From assembly GCA_903921725.1 (NCBI GenBank), contig CAIXRA010000071.1:1-54281 (forward strand): a DNA stretch of 54,281 nt, written 5' to 3'. Source of the stretch: an uncultured Lentisphaerota bacterium (GTDB taxonomy: Bacteria; Verrucomicrobiota; Lentisphaeria; Oligosphaerales; CAITYL01). A program made the translations under genes and the position numbers. The notes beneath the pieces were generated by a model. It ran no database searches and was not told where the DNA came from. It worked only from the letters and a program-made list of their open reading frames with translations. This document shows positions 16,408 to 24,755 of the stretch, one piece after another. Each line of letters begins with the position of its first letter. The first letter of the stretch is position 1.

Positions 16408-16512
16408 GTGCAAACGTTTTCCGGTACTACACTGGGCAACACCCACATCACCCGCTGGACCTTCCTGATCCTGTTCCATTACACCACGAGCAACGTGGAA
16501 GAGTTCGAATAG
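16408..16512 (+). pseudogene. Remnant of a second tail-gene C-terminus
   Basis: The frame reads VQTFSGTTLGNTHITRWTFL, then ILFHYTTSNVEEFE and a stop. It parallels the end of the 520-residue tail protein (VQTLGTLFNYQH ... VVVIEHTGFKFARSA). The upstream part is missing, so this looks like the stump of a duplicated or exchanged fibre-type gene. The remaining gap 16513-16747 holds hairpins and the argS leader; no other gene is seen. Confidence 0.4.
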
Positions 16513-16593
16513 CGCGCGCTCCCCGTCCCCGGAGTGTTCGAGATGATTGAACAGGAGTGGGCGGCTTGGGGACAAGTCAGTTCCGTAAGACTG

Positions 16594-16680
16594 GCGGGGC
16601 GGCACGATGAAGCGGTGAACGGCAAACGAGCGCCGCCCCGCGGAACGGACGTGCGCCCGCCGGGGCCGCCCCCCTTTTTT
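16594..16680. terminator. Hairpins and T-run upstream of argS
   Basis: GCGGGGCGGC (16594-16603) and GCCGCCCCGC (16632-16641) are a perfect 10-bp inverted repeat. A second G/C-rich hairpin ends in six Ts at 16675-16680. This probably isolates argS from the prophage side. Confidence 0.45.
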
Positions 16681-16747
16681 CCGTCTGTTCAGCGGCTATC
16701 TTATCCGGCTGTTTCCGAACCCAACCCTACAAGCCCGGTAGACGCCC

Positions 16748-18526
16748 ATGAATTTCCGCTTTGTCCGCGACCTTTCCGCCCACCTTGCCCACTCCCGCAA
16801 CGGCTCCGTTGTCGAGCTCGTGCCGGAGCTGTGCCCGCCGGAGATGAAGGCCGACCTGACGGTCAACGCCTTCAAGCTCGCCAAGGCGCTGAAGTCCGCC
16901 CCGATGCCGCTGGCGGAGGAGATCCGTGCGTTCCTGGCCGGGCATGCGGACGTCGCGGGGGTCGAGTGCATCAAGGCGTTCGTCAACGTGCGCCTGAAGC
17001 CGGAGGCGCTGTTCCGCGACAGCGTCGGGGACGCCGCGGCACTGCTGGACGGGCGTTTTCCGGAGGCGAAGCGCCGCCGGGTGCTGGTGGAGTTCTCCGC
17101 GCCGAACACGAACAAGCCGCAGCACCTGGGGCATGTCCGCAACAACACCATCGGCATGGCGACCGCCGCGCTGCTGCGCGCCGCCGGGCATGACGTCGTG
17201 CCGGTGAACCTGATCAACGACCGCGGCATCCACATCTGCAAGTCGATGCTCGCCTACCAGCGCTTCGGCAACGGCGCGACGCCGGCGAGCACGGGGATGA
17301 AGGGGGACCATTTCGTCGGCGACTACTATGTGAAGTACGACGCCGAGTTCCGCCGCCAGTTCGCCGAACTGAAGATCGCGCGTCCGGAACTGGCGGACAA
17401 ATCCTCCGACGAACTGTTCCTGGATGTCGAGATCGGCCGCGCCGCGCAGGAAATGCTGCTCAAATGGGAACAGGGCGACGCGGAAATCCGCAAGCTATGG
17501 GAAACCATGAACGGCTGGGTCATCGCCGGGTTCAACGACACCTACGCGCGGATGGGCGTGAAGTTCGACCGCGTCTACCTCGAGAGCCAGACCTACATGC
17601 TCGGCAAGGACATCATTCAGGACGGCCTCGCCCGCGGCGTGTTTACGAAACGCGAGGACGGCGCGGTGGTGATCGACCTGGAGGCGGAGAAGCTCGGCTC
17701 CAAGGTCGTGCTGCGCAGCGACGGCACCAGCGTCTACATCACCCAAGACATCGGCACCACGCTGATGAAGCAGAACGAGCTCAAGCCCGACCGCCAGATC
17801 TGGGTGGTCGGCGACGAGCAGATATTCCACTTCAAGGTGCTTTTTGCCATCCTCCAAAAGCTCGGCTTCGCCTGGGCCAAGGACTGCCACCACATGGCCT
17901 ACGGCATGGTCAACCTGCCCAGCGGCAAGATGAAGAGCCGCGAGGGCACGGTGGTGGACGCCGACGACCTGTTCGACGAGATGGAGAAGCTCGCCCGCGC
18001 CGCCTGCGCGGAGCGCGCCGGCTCCGATTCCGTCGAGAACCTCGACGAACGCGCGAAGGTCATCGGCATGGGCGCGCTGAAGTTCATGCTGCTCAAGGTC
18101 AACCCGAAGACCACGATGATGTTTGATCCGAACGCCTCGATCCAGTTCGAGGGCGACACCGGGCCGTACGTGCAGTACGCCTACGCCCGCATCGCCTCCA
18201 TGCTGCGCAAGGCCGGGGCCGACGCGCTGGCCGCGCCGGTGGACTGGACCGTGCTCGGCGCGGACGAGGAGAAGGCGCTGGCGCTCTGCCTGGCCGGCTA
18301 CGGCAACGCCCTGCGCGGCGCCGCGGACGAGCTCGACCCGTCGCGCCTGGCTGGCTACCTGCTCGACGTCGCCCGCGCGTTCAGCCGCTTCTACCAAGCC
18401 TGCCCCGTGCTGGTTGCGCCGACCCCGGAACTGCGCCGCGCCCGCCTCGAACTCAGCGCCCGCGCCCGCGACATCCTCAAGGCCGGCCTCGCCGCCCTCA
18501 CCATCGGCACCCTCGAAAGCATGTGA
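16748..18526 (+). CDS. argS: Arginyl-tRNA synthetase
   Basis: Charges tRNA-Arg with arginine using ATP in the cytoplasm. The 592-residue length is normal. Residues 1-100 are the ArgS-specific N-terminal domain. FSAPNTNKPQHLGHVRNN (residues about 116-133) holds the class I HIGH motif as HLGH. GKMKSREGTVVDADDLFDE (near 395) is the KMSKS loop in the M-K/S-x-R-x-G form common in bacterial ArgS. The C-terminal DALR anticodon-binding domain includes TGPYVQYAYARIASMLRKAG. It stands alone between hairpins and is probably independently transcribed. Confidence 0.97.
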   Translation: MNFRFVRDLSAHLAHSRNGSVVELVPELCPPEMKADLTVNAFKLAKALKSAPMPLAEEIRAFLAGHADVAGVECIKAFVNVRLKPEALFRDSVGDAAALLDGRFPEAKRRRVLVEFSAPNTNKPQHLGHVRNNTIGMATAALLRAAGHDVVPVNLINDRGIHICKSMLAYQRFGNGATPASTGMKGDHFVGDYYVKYDAEFRRQFAELKIARPELADKSSDELFLDVEIGRAAQEMLLKWEQGDAEIRKLWETMNGWVIAGFNDTYARMGVKFDRVYLESQTYMLGKDIIQDGLARGVFTKREDGAVVIDLEAEKLGSKVVLRSDGTSVYITQDIGTTLMKQNELKPDRQIWVVGDEQIFHFKVLFAILQKLGFAWAKDCHHMAYGMVNLPSGKMKSREGTVVDADDLFDEMEKLARAACAERAGSDSVENLDERAKVIGMGALKFMLLKVNPKTTMMFDPNASIQFEGDTGPYVQYAYARIASMLRKAGADALAAPVDWTVLGADEEKALALCLAGYGNALRGAADELDPSRLAGYLLDVARAFSRFYQACPVLVAPTPELRRARLELSARARDILKAGLAALTIGTLESM

Positions 18527-18530
18527 AGTA

Positions 18531-18598
18531 AACCGCCAAGGCGCCAAGGACGCCAAGCAAGCCATACTCTCTTGGTTTTCTTGGCATCTTGGCGGTTG
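18531..18598. repeat. CGCCAAGG array and its mirror, forming a long hairpin
   Basis: Three CCAAG-type units (AACCGCCAAGGCGCCAAGG onward) face three CTTGG units (TCTTGGCATCTTGGCGGTT). The outer AACCGCCAAG and CTTGGCGGTT pair perfectly. It fills the gap between argS and the glycosyltransferase and may end argS transcription. Confidence 0.75.
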
Positions 18599-18605
18599 AA
18601 CCATT

Positions 18606-19778
18606 ATGAAAATCTGCCATGTCATAACGCGGATGATCGTCGGGGGGGCGCAGGAGAACACGCTGCTCTCGGTGCGCGGGCATCTGGAGAACGGGCATGA
18701 CGCGGTGCTGGTGACGGGGCCGACAACGGGGCCGGAGGGGAAGCTGCTCCAGGAGCAGCCGCTGCCTCCGGGGCGCGTGGTCGAGCTGCCGCACCTCTGC
18801 CGGGCCGTGCATCCGCTGAACGACCGCCGCGCCTACTGCGAGCTCCGCGACTATTTCCGGGCCAACCGTTTCGACGTCGTGCATACGCACTCATCGAAGG
18901 CCGGAATCCTCGGCCGGGCAGCGGCGCGGGCGGCGGGGGTGCCGCTGGTGGTGCACACGGTGCATGGGCAGGCGTTCCACCCGTACCAGAACGCGCTGGT
19001 GAACCGGGCGTACATCTGGGCGGAGCGCTGGGCGGCGCGGCGGTGCGACCGCATCTACGCGGTGGCGCAGGCGATGATTGAGCAGTGCGTGGCGGCGAAG
19101 GTCGCGCCGCGCGAAAAGTACCAGGTCGTGTACAGCGGCATGGAGCTGGAGCCGTACCTGACGGCGAAGCGGGACATGGAACTGCGGAGTTCGCTCGGGA
19201 TTCCCGCGGACGCGCCGGTGATCGGCAAAATTGCGCGGCTGTTCGAGCTGAAGGGGCACGAGTACCTGATCGCGGCGGCGTCCGGCGTGGTCCGCGAGTT
19301 TCCGGAGGCGCGCTTCCTGCTGGTCGGCGACGGGCTGCTGCGCGGGGAGCTGGAGGCGGAGATCCGGCGGCGCGGGCTGGAGAAGAATTTCGTGTTCACC
19401 GGGCTGGTGCCGCCCTCGCACATCCCGCGTTATGTGGCGCAGATGGACGTGCTGGCGCACCTGTCGCTGCGCGAGGGACTGCCGCGCACGGTGGTGCAGG
19501 CGCTGGCTGGCGGGGTGCCGGCGGTGGCGTTCCCGCTGGACGGCACACCCGAGGTGGTTCTGGACGGGGAGACCGGACTGCTCTGTCCGGCGAAGGATGC
19601 CGCGGCGGTGGAGGCGGCGCTGCTAAGGCTGCTGCGGAGTCCGCAGGACGCGCGGCGGATGGGGGCGCGGGGCCGGGAATTGGTGCGGGAGCGGTTTGAC
19701 TGGCGGCAGATGGTTTCCGCCTTGGAATTGGAATACCGGCGGTGTTTGCAAGAGAGGCAAAAGGCGGTATCTTTATAG
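18606..19778 (+). CDS. Family 4 glycosyltransferase
   Basis: Transfers a sugar from a nucleotide donor, most likely onto a surface polysaccharide or lipid. The 390 residues form two Rossmann-like halves: HVITRMIVGGAQENTL (acceptor-side glycine loop), VVHTHSSKAGILGR, then IGKIARLFELKGHEYLIAA, FLLVGDGLLRGELE, and SLREGLPRTVVQALAGGVP. The last is the E-x7-E region, here with Gln at the second Glu, a known variation in this group. Acceptor and linkage cannot be told. Stand-alone between argS and small secreted-protein genes. Confidence 0.9.
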   Translation: MKICHVITRMIVGGAQENTLLSVRGHLENGHDAVLVTGPTTGPEGKLLQEQPLPPGRVVELPHLCRAVHPLNDRRAYCELRDYFRANRFDVVHTHSSKAGILGRAAARAAGVPLVVHTVHGQAFHPYQNALVNRAYIWAERWAARRCDRIYAVAQAMIEQCVAAKVAPREKYQVVYSGMELEPYLTAKRDMELRSSLGIPADAPVIGKIARLFELKGHEYLIAAASGVVREFPEARFLLVGDGLLRGELEAEIRRRGLEKNFVFTGLVPPSHIPRYVAQMDVLAHLSLREGLPRTVVQALAGGVPAVAFPLDGTPEVVLDGETGLLCPAKDAAAVEAALLRLLRSPQDARRMGARGRELVRERFDWRQMVSALELEYRRCLQERQKAVSL

Positions 19779-19840
19779 TCAAGATTCCATTTTCTTTCAA
19801 TACATCATTCCTCACATTCAATCAAGGAGCTGGGCGTACC

Positions 19841-20296
19841 ATGAAAATCCGGAATTTGGCGATGTGCGCGGCCATGCTGGCCGCCGGTGCCGTGGTGACG
19901 GTGGGAACGGCCTATGCGGTGGTGCCCCCCAAACCTGTCGTGACCGCCGCCGAGAAGCAGAAGGCGGCCGAGCAACTCAAGGCAATGGGAAAGAAGTTCG
20001 GGCCGCTGGTTCGTCAGGGCAAAGAATTGAAAGCATTGCGTGCAAAATTGGCGGCGGCTCCAGCCGCCCAAAAGAAGGGACTGGAGAAGCAGGTAAACGA
20101 GGCCATCACGCGCTGGACAACGCTCTTCAACCAGGCGATGACGCTACGTGAGACCGACCGCGACAAGATCACCGCCGACATTGCGGCGGCGAAGGCGAAA
20201 AACGGGAACACGGCCACCCTGGACAAGAAGCTTGAGGCGGCGGAGACCGAAATCAAGGATCTGAAATCGCTGTCGGAACTTATCGGCAAGGTGTGA
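19841..20296 (+). CDS. Secreted small coiled-coil protein
   Basis: A 151-residue protein with a signal peptide (MKIRNLAMCAAMLAAGAVVT, probable cleavage after TAYA near residue 26). Lys/Ala/Glu-rich helices follow (TAAEKQKAAEQLKAMGKKF, AAETEIKDLKSLSELIGKV). ATG 19841 has AAGGAG 11 bases upstream. No catalytic motif. The neighbour at 20392 has the same size class, signal and composition, so the pair probably arose by duplication. Periplasmic or outer-envelope location is inferred. Confidence 0.7.
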   Translation: MKIRNLAMCAAMLAAGAVVTVGTAYAVVPPKPVVTAAEKQKAAEQLKAMGKKFGPLVRQGKELKALRAKLAAAPAAQKKGLEKQVNEAITRWTTLFNQAMTLRETDRDKITADIAAAKAKNGNTATLDKKLEAAETEIKDLKSLSELIGKV

Positions 20297-20391
20297 ACGT
20301 TTTCGGTGGACGCGAAGGGGTCGGCAGATGCGGCGGTGTGCGGTTTTCCCGCTCTCGCCGCTTTTCTATTTTCCCATGGAGGGGGATCAGC

Positions 20392-20967
20392 ATGAATCGG
20401 TGGATGAAAAAACTGGGAATCGTGGCGCTGGCGCTGTACATGTTCCAACCGGCCGCCGCCGTGCGTGGCGCGGAGACGGTGCATCTGGCAGCGGCGAAGA
20501 AGGCGGCGGCAAAGAAGCCACTCCCCCCGGTCATCACCCCGGCCGATGCGGAGAAGGCCTACGACGCGCTGAAGGAGAAACACGGAGCACTGCTGCGGGA
20601 AGTGGAAAGCCTGCGGCAGGCACGCCAGGCGGCGGCAAAACTTTCCGGAAAAGCGGCGACGGCGGCAAAGAAGGGCATCACGGAAAAGGCCGACCTGCTT
20701 TACAAGCACACCGATTCGGCCATGGCCGCCCTTGAGGCGGATGCGGACAGGATCAAGGCCGGCGTGGACACCATGACCGCAAGCGTGAAGGATCTGAAGG
20801 ACAAGAACCAGCCGACCGCCGACGTGGAGGCGCGGATTGCGCTGGCGCAGAAGAAGTTGTCATCCATGAACACAACACTCGGCTGGCTGAAGATCCTGCC
20901 GGTCATCGTGGAACAGGCGTCAAAGGCGAAAGCCGCGGAAAAAGCGGCGGCAAAGACGGCAAAATAA
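20392..20967 (+). CDS. Secreted small coiled-coil protein, relative of the previous one
   Basis: A 191-residue protein with a signal peptide (KKLGIVALALYMFQPAAAV, cleavage likely after VRGA). Then comes a Lys/Ala-rich helical body with heptad-like stretches (DALKEKHGALLREVESLRQA, DVEARIALAQKKLSSMNTTL) and an AKAAEKAAAKTAK tail. A hairpin terminator follows. The function is unknown; low-complexity helices of this type can be structural lipoprotein-like spacers or polyanion binders. Start at ATG 20392, with GGAGGGGGATCAG before it. Confidence 0.65.
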   Translation: MNRWMKKLGIVALALYMFQPAAAVRGAETVHLAAAKKAAAKKPLPPVITPADAEKAYDALKEKHGALLREVESLRQARQAAAKLSGKAATAAKKGITEKADLLYKHTDSAMAALEADADRIKAGVDTMTASVKDLKDKNQPTADVEARIALAQKKLSSMNTTLGWLKILPVIVEQASKAKAAEKAAAKTAK

Positions 20968-20989
20968 CGCCCCGCCGGGCGGAAGGGAG

Positions 20990-21032
20990 CGGAGGATGCG
21001 GGGGAGTGTGCCCCGGCGCCCTCCGTTTTTTT
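20990..21032 (+). terminator. Rho-independent terminator
   Basis: CGGAGG...GCGGGG loop CCCCGGC...CCCTCCG followed by seven Ts. It lies between the end of the 20392 gene and the convergent sppA-like gene, and its T-run serves the plus strand. Confidence 0.8.
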
Positions 21033-21049
21033 GTGCGTCCGCTAGGAGA

Positions 21050-22168
21050 TCAGGGGGCGCAGGCCGGGAGCAGATAGTAGGCCCGTCCGGGGCTCATCGT
21101 GACGGCGCCGATGCCGAAGGGGGCCTCGAGCTTCAGTTTCGGTTCGGCCCTGGCGGAGAGGAAGATTTCCGCCAGGGAGCTGGAGCGGCGGTAGCGGACG
21201 ACCTTGAGGTCGCCGGGGCATCCGGAAAGTTGCCGCGCCTTCGCGACGGCGTCGGAAAAATAACCGAGCTGGTCGACCAGTTTCTGCTTGAACGCGTCTT
21301 CTCCGGAGAGGACGCGGCCGTCCGCAAAATCCATCTTCAGGACGGCCTCGCGATTCCCGCTGAACGCCCCGCGGCCGGCGGCCACGACATCGACAAAACC
21401 CAAGAAGGTCTGACGGATTAGGAAGCGGACATATTCCTCCTCCTGCGGGGTGGTGGAGCGGGAACCGCTCAGCATGTCCTTCATGGCGCCGGACTTGTAG
21501 GTGGCGGCGCGGATGCCGATCTTGTCCATAAGATCCTTGTAGTTGTAGCCCGCCATGATCACGCCAACGCTGCCGGTGAAGGTATGGCGGTTGGCGACGA
21601 TGTGGTCGGTGCCGGCCGCGACGTAGTAGCCGCCGCTGGCGCCTAGGCTGTGCATGCAGGTGACGACGGGAATCTTGTGCCGTCGAAGCAGCTGGACGGC
21701 GTGGTGGATCTCGTCGCTGGCCGTGACTTCGCCTCCCGGAGTGTCCATGTCCAGAATGACGGCGCGGACGCGCGGATCTTTCCCGGCGGCCGCGAGGAGG
21801 TCGCAGATCACGGCGGCGTTGGCGACTCCCCCGTCGCCGAACAGTCCGCCGCCAGATGCGTTCATGATAACGCCCTTGACATCAATGACGGCGATCTTGT
21901 CCGCCGAAAATGCCGATCCGGAAAGCAGTTCTTCATGCGGTTTCCGCACGGAGGCACTGCCGCCGTCCAAAGCCACATCGGCCTTTCCGATCATGACGGC
22001 GAGTGCGACGAAGAGCATGACGGCTCCAAGAAAGAGGACTCCGCCGGCGACCAGGACCGCAATCAGGCAACCCCGCTTCTTTTTCTGCGGCGGCGCAGCA
22101 GGCGCGGCACAGGTGGTGGGCGGGGGCGGAAGGACGGGTGGCGGCGGAAGCGGGCTGGCGTTTTCCAT
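21050..22168 (-). CDS. sppA: SppA-like signal peptide peptidase (S49)
   Basis: Membrane serine protease that degrades signal peptides after secretion. Residues 1-30 are Pro-rich and cytosolic, followed by one membrane segment (CLIAVLVAGGVLFLGAVMLF, residues 34-60). The S49 core shows AVILDMDTPGGEV, the catalytic serine in MHSLGASGGYYVAAG (near residue 177), the catalytic lysine in YKSGAMKD (near 222), and TGSVGVIM. At 372 residues it is the short, single-domain form found in Gram-positives and many PVC bacteria rather than the double-length E. coli form. It is convergent with the coiled-coil gene. Confidence 0.9.
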   Translation of the reverse strand: MENASPLPPPPVLPPPPTTCAAPAAPPQKKKRGCLIAVLVAGGVLFLGAVMLFVALAVMIGKADVALDGGSASVRKPHEELLSGSAFSADKIAVIDVKGVIMNASGGGLFGDGGVANAAVICDLLAAAGKDPRVRAVILDMDTPGGEVTASDEIHHAVQLLRRHKIPVVTCMHSLGASGGYYVAAGTDHIVANRHTFTGSVGVIMAGYNYKDLMDKIGIRAATYKSGAMKDMLSGSRSTTPQEEEYVRFLIRQTFLGFVDVVAAGRGAFSGNREAVLKMDFADGRVLSGEDAFKQKLVDQLGYFSDAVAKARQLSGCPGDLKVVRYRRSSSLAEIFLSARAEPKLKLEAPFGIGAVTMSPGRAYYLLPACAP

Positions 22169-22318
22169 GGTAGGATCCCTCGGGGTTGGCGCGCCCGCAG
22201 GCGGCGTGGTGACGGGCGGAATATAGCCGCTGGCACGCGGTCTTGAAAAGCGGCGGATGCGTTATAAGGTGGAGGTCTGCGCCGCCGCGACACGGCCGCG
22301 CACCTGGGAGGATCCGAC

Positions 22319-22768
22319 ATGAGCTCACCCGTTTTGGACCGCCTGATGGCGGACATCAAGGATGCGATGAAGGGCGGCGACCGCGAGAAACTGACGGCGC
22401 TGCGGATGCTGCACAGCGAGATCAAGAACCTTGAACTCATTCACCGGCAGGAGATTACGGACGAGTCCATTGCCGGCGTGACGGCGAAGGCCGTGAAACA
22501 GCGCGCCGATGCCGCAGCGCAGTACCGCGCCGCCGGGCGCGAAGATCTTGCAGAGAAGGAGGAGCGCGAAGCGGTGCTTTTCCGTAACTACCAGCCGGCC
22601 CAGCTCGGCCGGGCGGAGCTCGAGGCGCTGGTGAAGGAGTGCATCCAGGCCTCCGGTGCCACCTCGAAGAAGGAAATGGGGCGAGTCATGGCGCTGCTCA
22701 TGCCGAAGGTCAAGGGAAAAGCCGACGGCAAGCTGGTGAACGAGGTGGTGGGCTCGCTGCTGCCGTGA
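22319..22768 (+). CDS. YqeY/GatB-tail-like protein
   Basis: A 149-residue YqeY family protein. Recognised by the N-terminal LMADIKDAMKGGDREKLTAL, RMLHSEIKNLE, KQRADAAAQYRAAGREDLAEKE, and the C-terminal SKKEMGRVMALLMPKVKGKADG with a LVNEVV end. The family resembles the tRNA-binding tail of GatB; its cellular role is unclear. It is often linked to rpsU and dnaG, which are not seen here. Start at ATG 22319 with GGGAGGATCCGAC before it; a TATAAG box lies at about 22263. Confidence 0.9.
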   Translation: MSSPVLDRLMADIKDAMKGGDREKLTALRMLHSEIKNLELIHRQEITDESIAGVTAKAVKQRADAAAQYRAAGREDLAEKEEREAVLFRNYQPAQLGRAELEALVKECIQASGATSKKEMGRVMALLMPKVKGKADGKLVNEVVGSLLP

Positions 22769-22939
22769 ACGGCCGCCGGAACGATCCGGCACCGCGTGCG
22801 GGGCTCATGCGGAAAAAAGCGTCCGCGGAACCGGTTGACAGTCTCCGGTCGCCGTGCTAACGTTGAGTATGGTGGAACACGCGGGCGGGCCGCCCGGAAA
22901 AAATCACGGGCAAGCGACAGGCAAAGGGAGGCGACAATC

Positions 22940-23416
22940 ATGACACGTGTTGCCGATATCATGACCCGGGACGTAATCTGCGTCCGGCCGGAGGATTCCG
23001 TTACGGAAGTCATCTCGCTGCTCATGAAGCACCAGATTGCCGGCGCACCGGTGATTGACGCGGAGCGGGAGTTGATTGGCGTGATTTCGGAAGTGGACAT
23101 CCTGCGCCGGCTGTTCCCCGACTACAGCGAATTCATCAGCGATATCGAAGGTGCCATGGGTTTTGATTTCACAGACCTCAAACTCACCGAGCTGTGCTCG
23201 CTCAAGGTCAAAGACGTGATGCGCTCAAACCCCATCGCGTTGGCCCCGGAGGAAAGCGTGATGAAGGCCTGCGGGATGATGGTCTCGCACAAGATCCGGC
23301 GCCTGCCAGTCGTGGAGCAGGACACCCTGCGGGTGGTCGGCATCGTCAGCCAAGGGCAGGTCTTCCACGAAGTCCTCCGCCTTGCCGTCGCCAAGGCTCC
23401 CTGTTCCGGTCCCTGA
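22940..23416 (+). CDS. Protein of two CBS domains
   Basis: A 158-residue cytosolic protein made of a tandem CBS pair: MTRVADIMTRDVICVRPEDS ... HQIAGAPVIDAERELIGVISEVDIL and VKDVMRSNPIALAPEESVM ... IRRLPVVEQDTLRVVGIVSQG. Such pairs bind adenosine nucleotides and regulate partners. No enzymatic domain is attached, so the target is unknown. Start ATG 22940 follows AAAGGGAGG. It is convergent with kdsD, whose product has the same CBS pair at its C-terminus. Confidence 0.9.
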   Translation: MTRVADIMTRDVICVRPEDSVTEVISLLMKHQIAGAPVIDAERELIGVISEVDILRRLFPDYSEFISDIEGAMGFDFTDLKLTELCSLKVKDVMRSNPIALAPEESVMKACGMMVSHKIRRLPVVEQDTLRVVGIVSQGQVFHEVLRLAVAKAPCSGP

Positions 23417-23473
23417 CGGCGAGGGGCCGGCGTTTGCGGAGGCGGTGTGGCGATGCCAATGCCGCCCCCACCC

Positions 23474-24508
23474 TCACATCAGCTTGAAGCCGGGGAGATC
23501 CTGAACGTCGATGAGGCCGACGGCGCGACCCTTGGGGTCCACGACGAGGATGTCGTCCACCTTGCGCTTCTCGATGATCTTGAGGATGTCCACCGCCATC
23601 GCCTCCGAGCTGATGGAGATTGGGTTCGCCGTCATCACCTTCTCGATTTTCGAGTGCATGAGGTGCGGGTTCTCGACGATGTGCCGGCGGAAGTCGCCGT
23701 CGGTGAAAATGCCGAGCAGCACCCCCTTGGCGTCGGTCACCGCGACGGAACCGGAACGAGCGCGGGTCATGGCGACGAGCGCCTCCTTGACGGTCGTGTC
23801 CGGGCGAACGGTCGGGAACTTGGCGCCGGTGCGCATGAGGTCGGTCACCTTCAATGTGATGCTGCGGCCGATGGCTCCGGAGGGGTGGAGCCGGGCATAG
23901 TCGGTCTTCTGGAACTTTCGCTGTTCGAGAAGGACGAGGGCGAGGGCGTCGCCGAGCGCCAGCAGCGCCGTGGTGCTGGTGGTCGGTGCGAGCTTGAATG
24001 GGCAGGCCTCGCGCTCGACGGCCATCGGCACGGCCAGGTCGCTCCATTTCGTCATGCGCGAATCGGTGTTGCCGCAGATGGCGATGATCGGGACGCCAAG
24101 GCGTTTGGCGGCGGGGAGAACCGCCAGCAGCTCCTCCGTCTCGCCGCTGTAGCTCAGGGCGATGAGCAGGTCGCGCGGCCCCAGCACGCCTAGGTCGCCG
24201 TGCATCGCCTCGACCGGATGCATGAATACCGCCGTGGAACCGGTGCTCGCCAGCGTCGCGGCGAGCTTGTGTCCAATATGCCCGCTCTTGCCGATGCCGG
24301 TGAGAACGAGCTTGCCCCCGCTCTCCAGCGTCTCCATGCACATCTCAACACAACGCAGGAACGGTTCGCCAAGCTGCGCCTCAACCTGCCGGATGCCGGC
24401 GACCTCAATCTCCATCACGCGCCGCGCCGTCTCCAGGCACTGAACGGGGTTGATTTTCCGCGCGGCGGACGCGCTCCTGGCAGGCTTGGCGGCAGCTTTC
24501 TTCGTCAT
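23474..24508 (-). CDS. kdsD: Arabinose-5-phosphate isomerase (KpsF/GutQ family)
   Basis: Interconverts ribulose 5-phosphate and arabinose 5-phosphate, the first step of KDO synthesis for lipopolysaccharide. The 344 residues comprise an N-terminal basic extension, a SIS domain (VLTGIGKSGHIGHKLAATLA, LIALSYSGETEELLAVLP, PTTSTTALLALGDALA, FARLHP-like DYARLHPSGAIGR) and a C-terminal CBS pair (VTDLMRTGAKFPTV, GIFTDGDFRRH, IEKVMTANPISI). The length and order match the family exactly. Its presence argues for a Gram-negative envelope with KDO. It stands alone on the minus strand. Confidence 0.95.
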   Translation of the reverse strand: MTKKAAAKPARSASAARKINPVQCLETARRVMEIEVAGIRQVEAQLGEPFLRCVEMCMETLESGGKLVLTGIGKSGHIGHKLAATLASTGSTAVFMHPVEAMHGDLGVLGPRDLLIALSYSGETEELLAVLPAAKRLGVPIIAICGNTDSRMTKWSDLAVPMAVEREACPFKLAPTTSTTALLALGDALALVLLEQRKFQKTDYARLHPSGAIGRSITLKVTDLMRTGAKFPTVRPDTTVKEALVAMTRARSGSVAVTDAKGVLLGIFTDGDFRRHIVENPHLMHSKIEKVMTANPISISSEAMAVDILKIIEKRKVDDILVVDPKGRAVGLIDVQDLPGFKLM

Positions 24509-24755
24509 TGAAAATTCCCTTGGGCGGCTTATGGCGGACGACGGGCCGGCTTCCCGGGCGCAGCGGCGAAATCATGGATTGGCATAACCTAATCGTTCTG
24601 CGGGCGGGGGCAAGCGCGCGGCCAGCGGGAGCGCGAAAAGCGGCACCATCGACAACCTGCATAATTTTTGCCCGAATTTTGCTTGAATAAAACGCCATGG
24701 TGCAATACTTTTCACATGTACTGCAACCACAAGCAAAAAACGGGAGTCAAGATTC

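Noticed and set aside
16306..16427. Repeated TGCAAAC motifs as Mu-type transposase binding sites at the right end
   Set aside because: They can equally be remnants of VQT-coding repeats of the tail gene, and no TG/CA host junction could be fixed; kept only as a border remark.
22063..22440. Minus-strand frame overlapping the YqeY-like gene start
   Set aside because: Composition is Arg/Pro/Ser-rich without motifs, and both sppA and yqeY-like genes are well supported around it.
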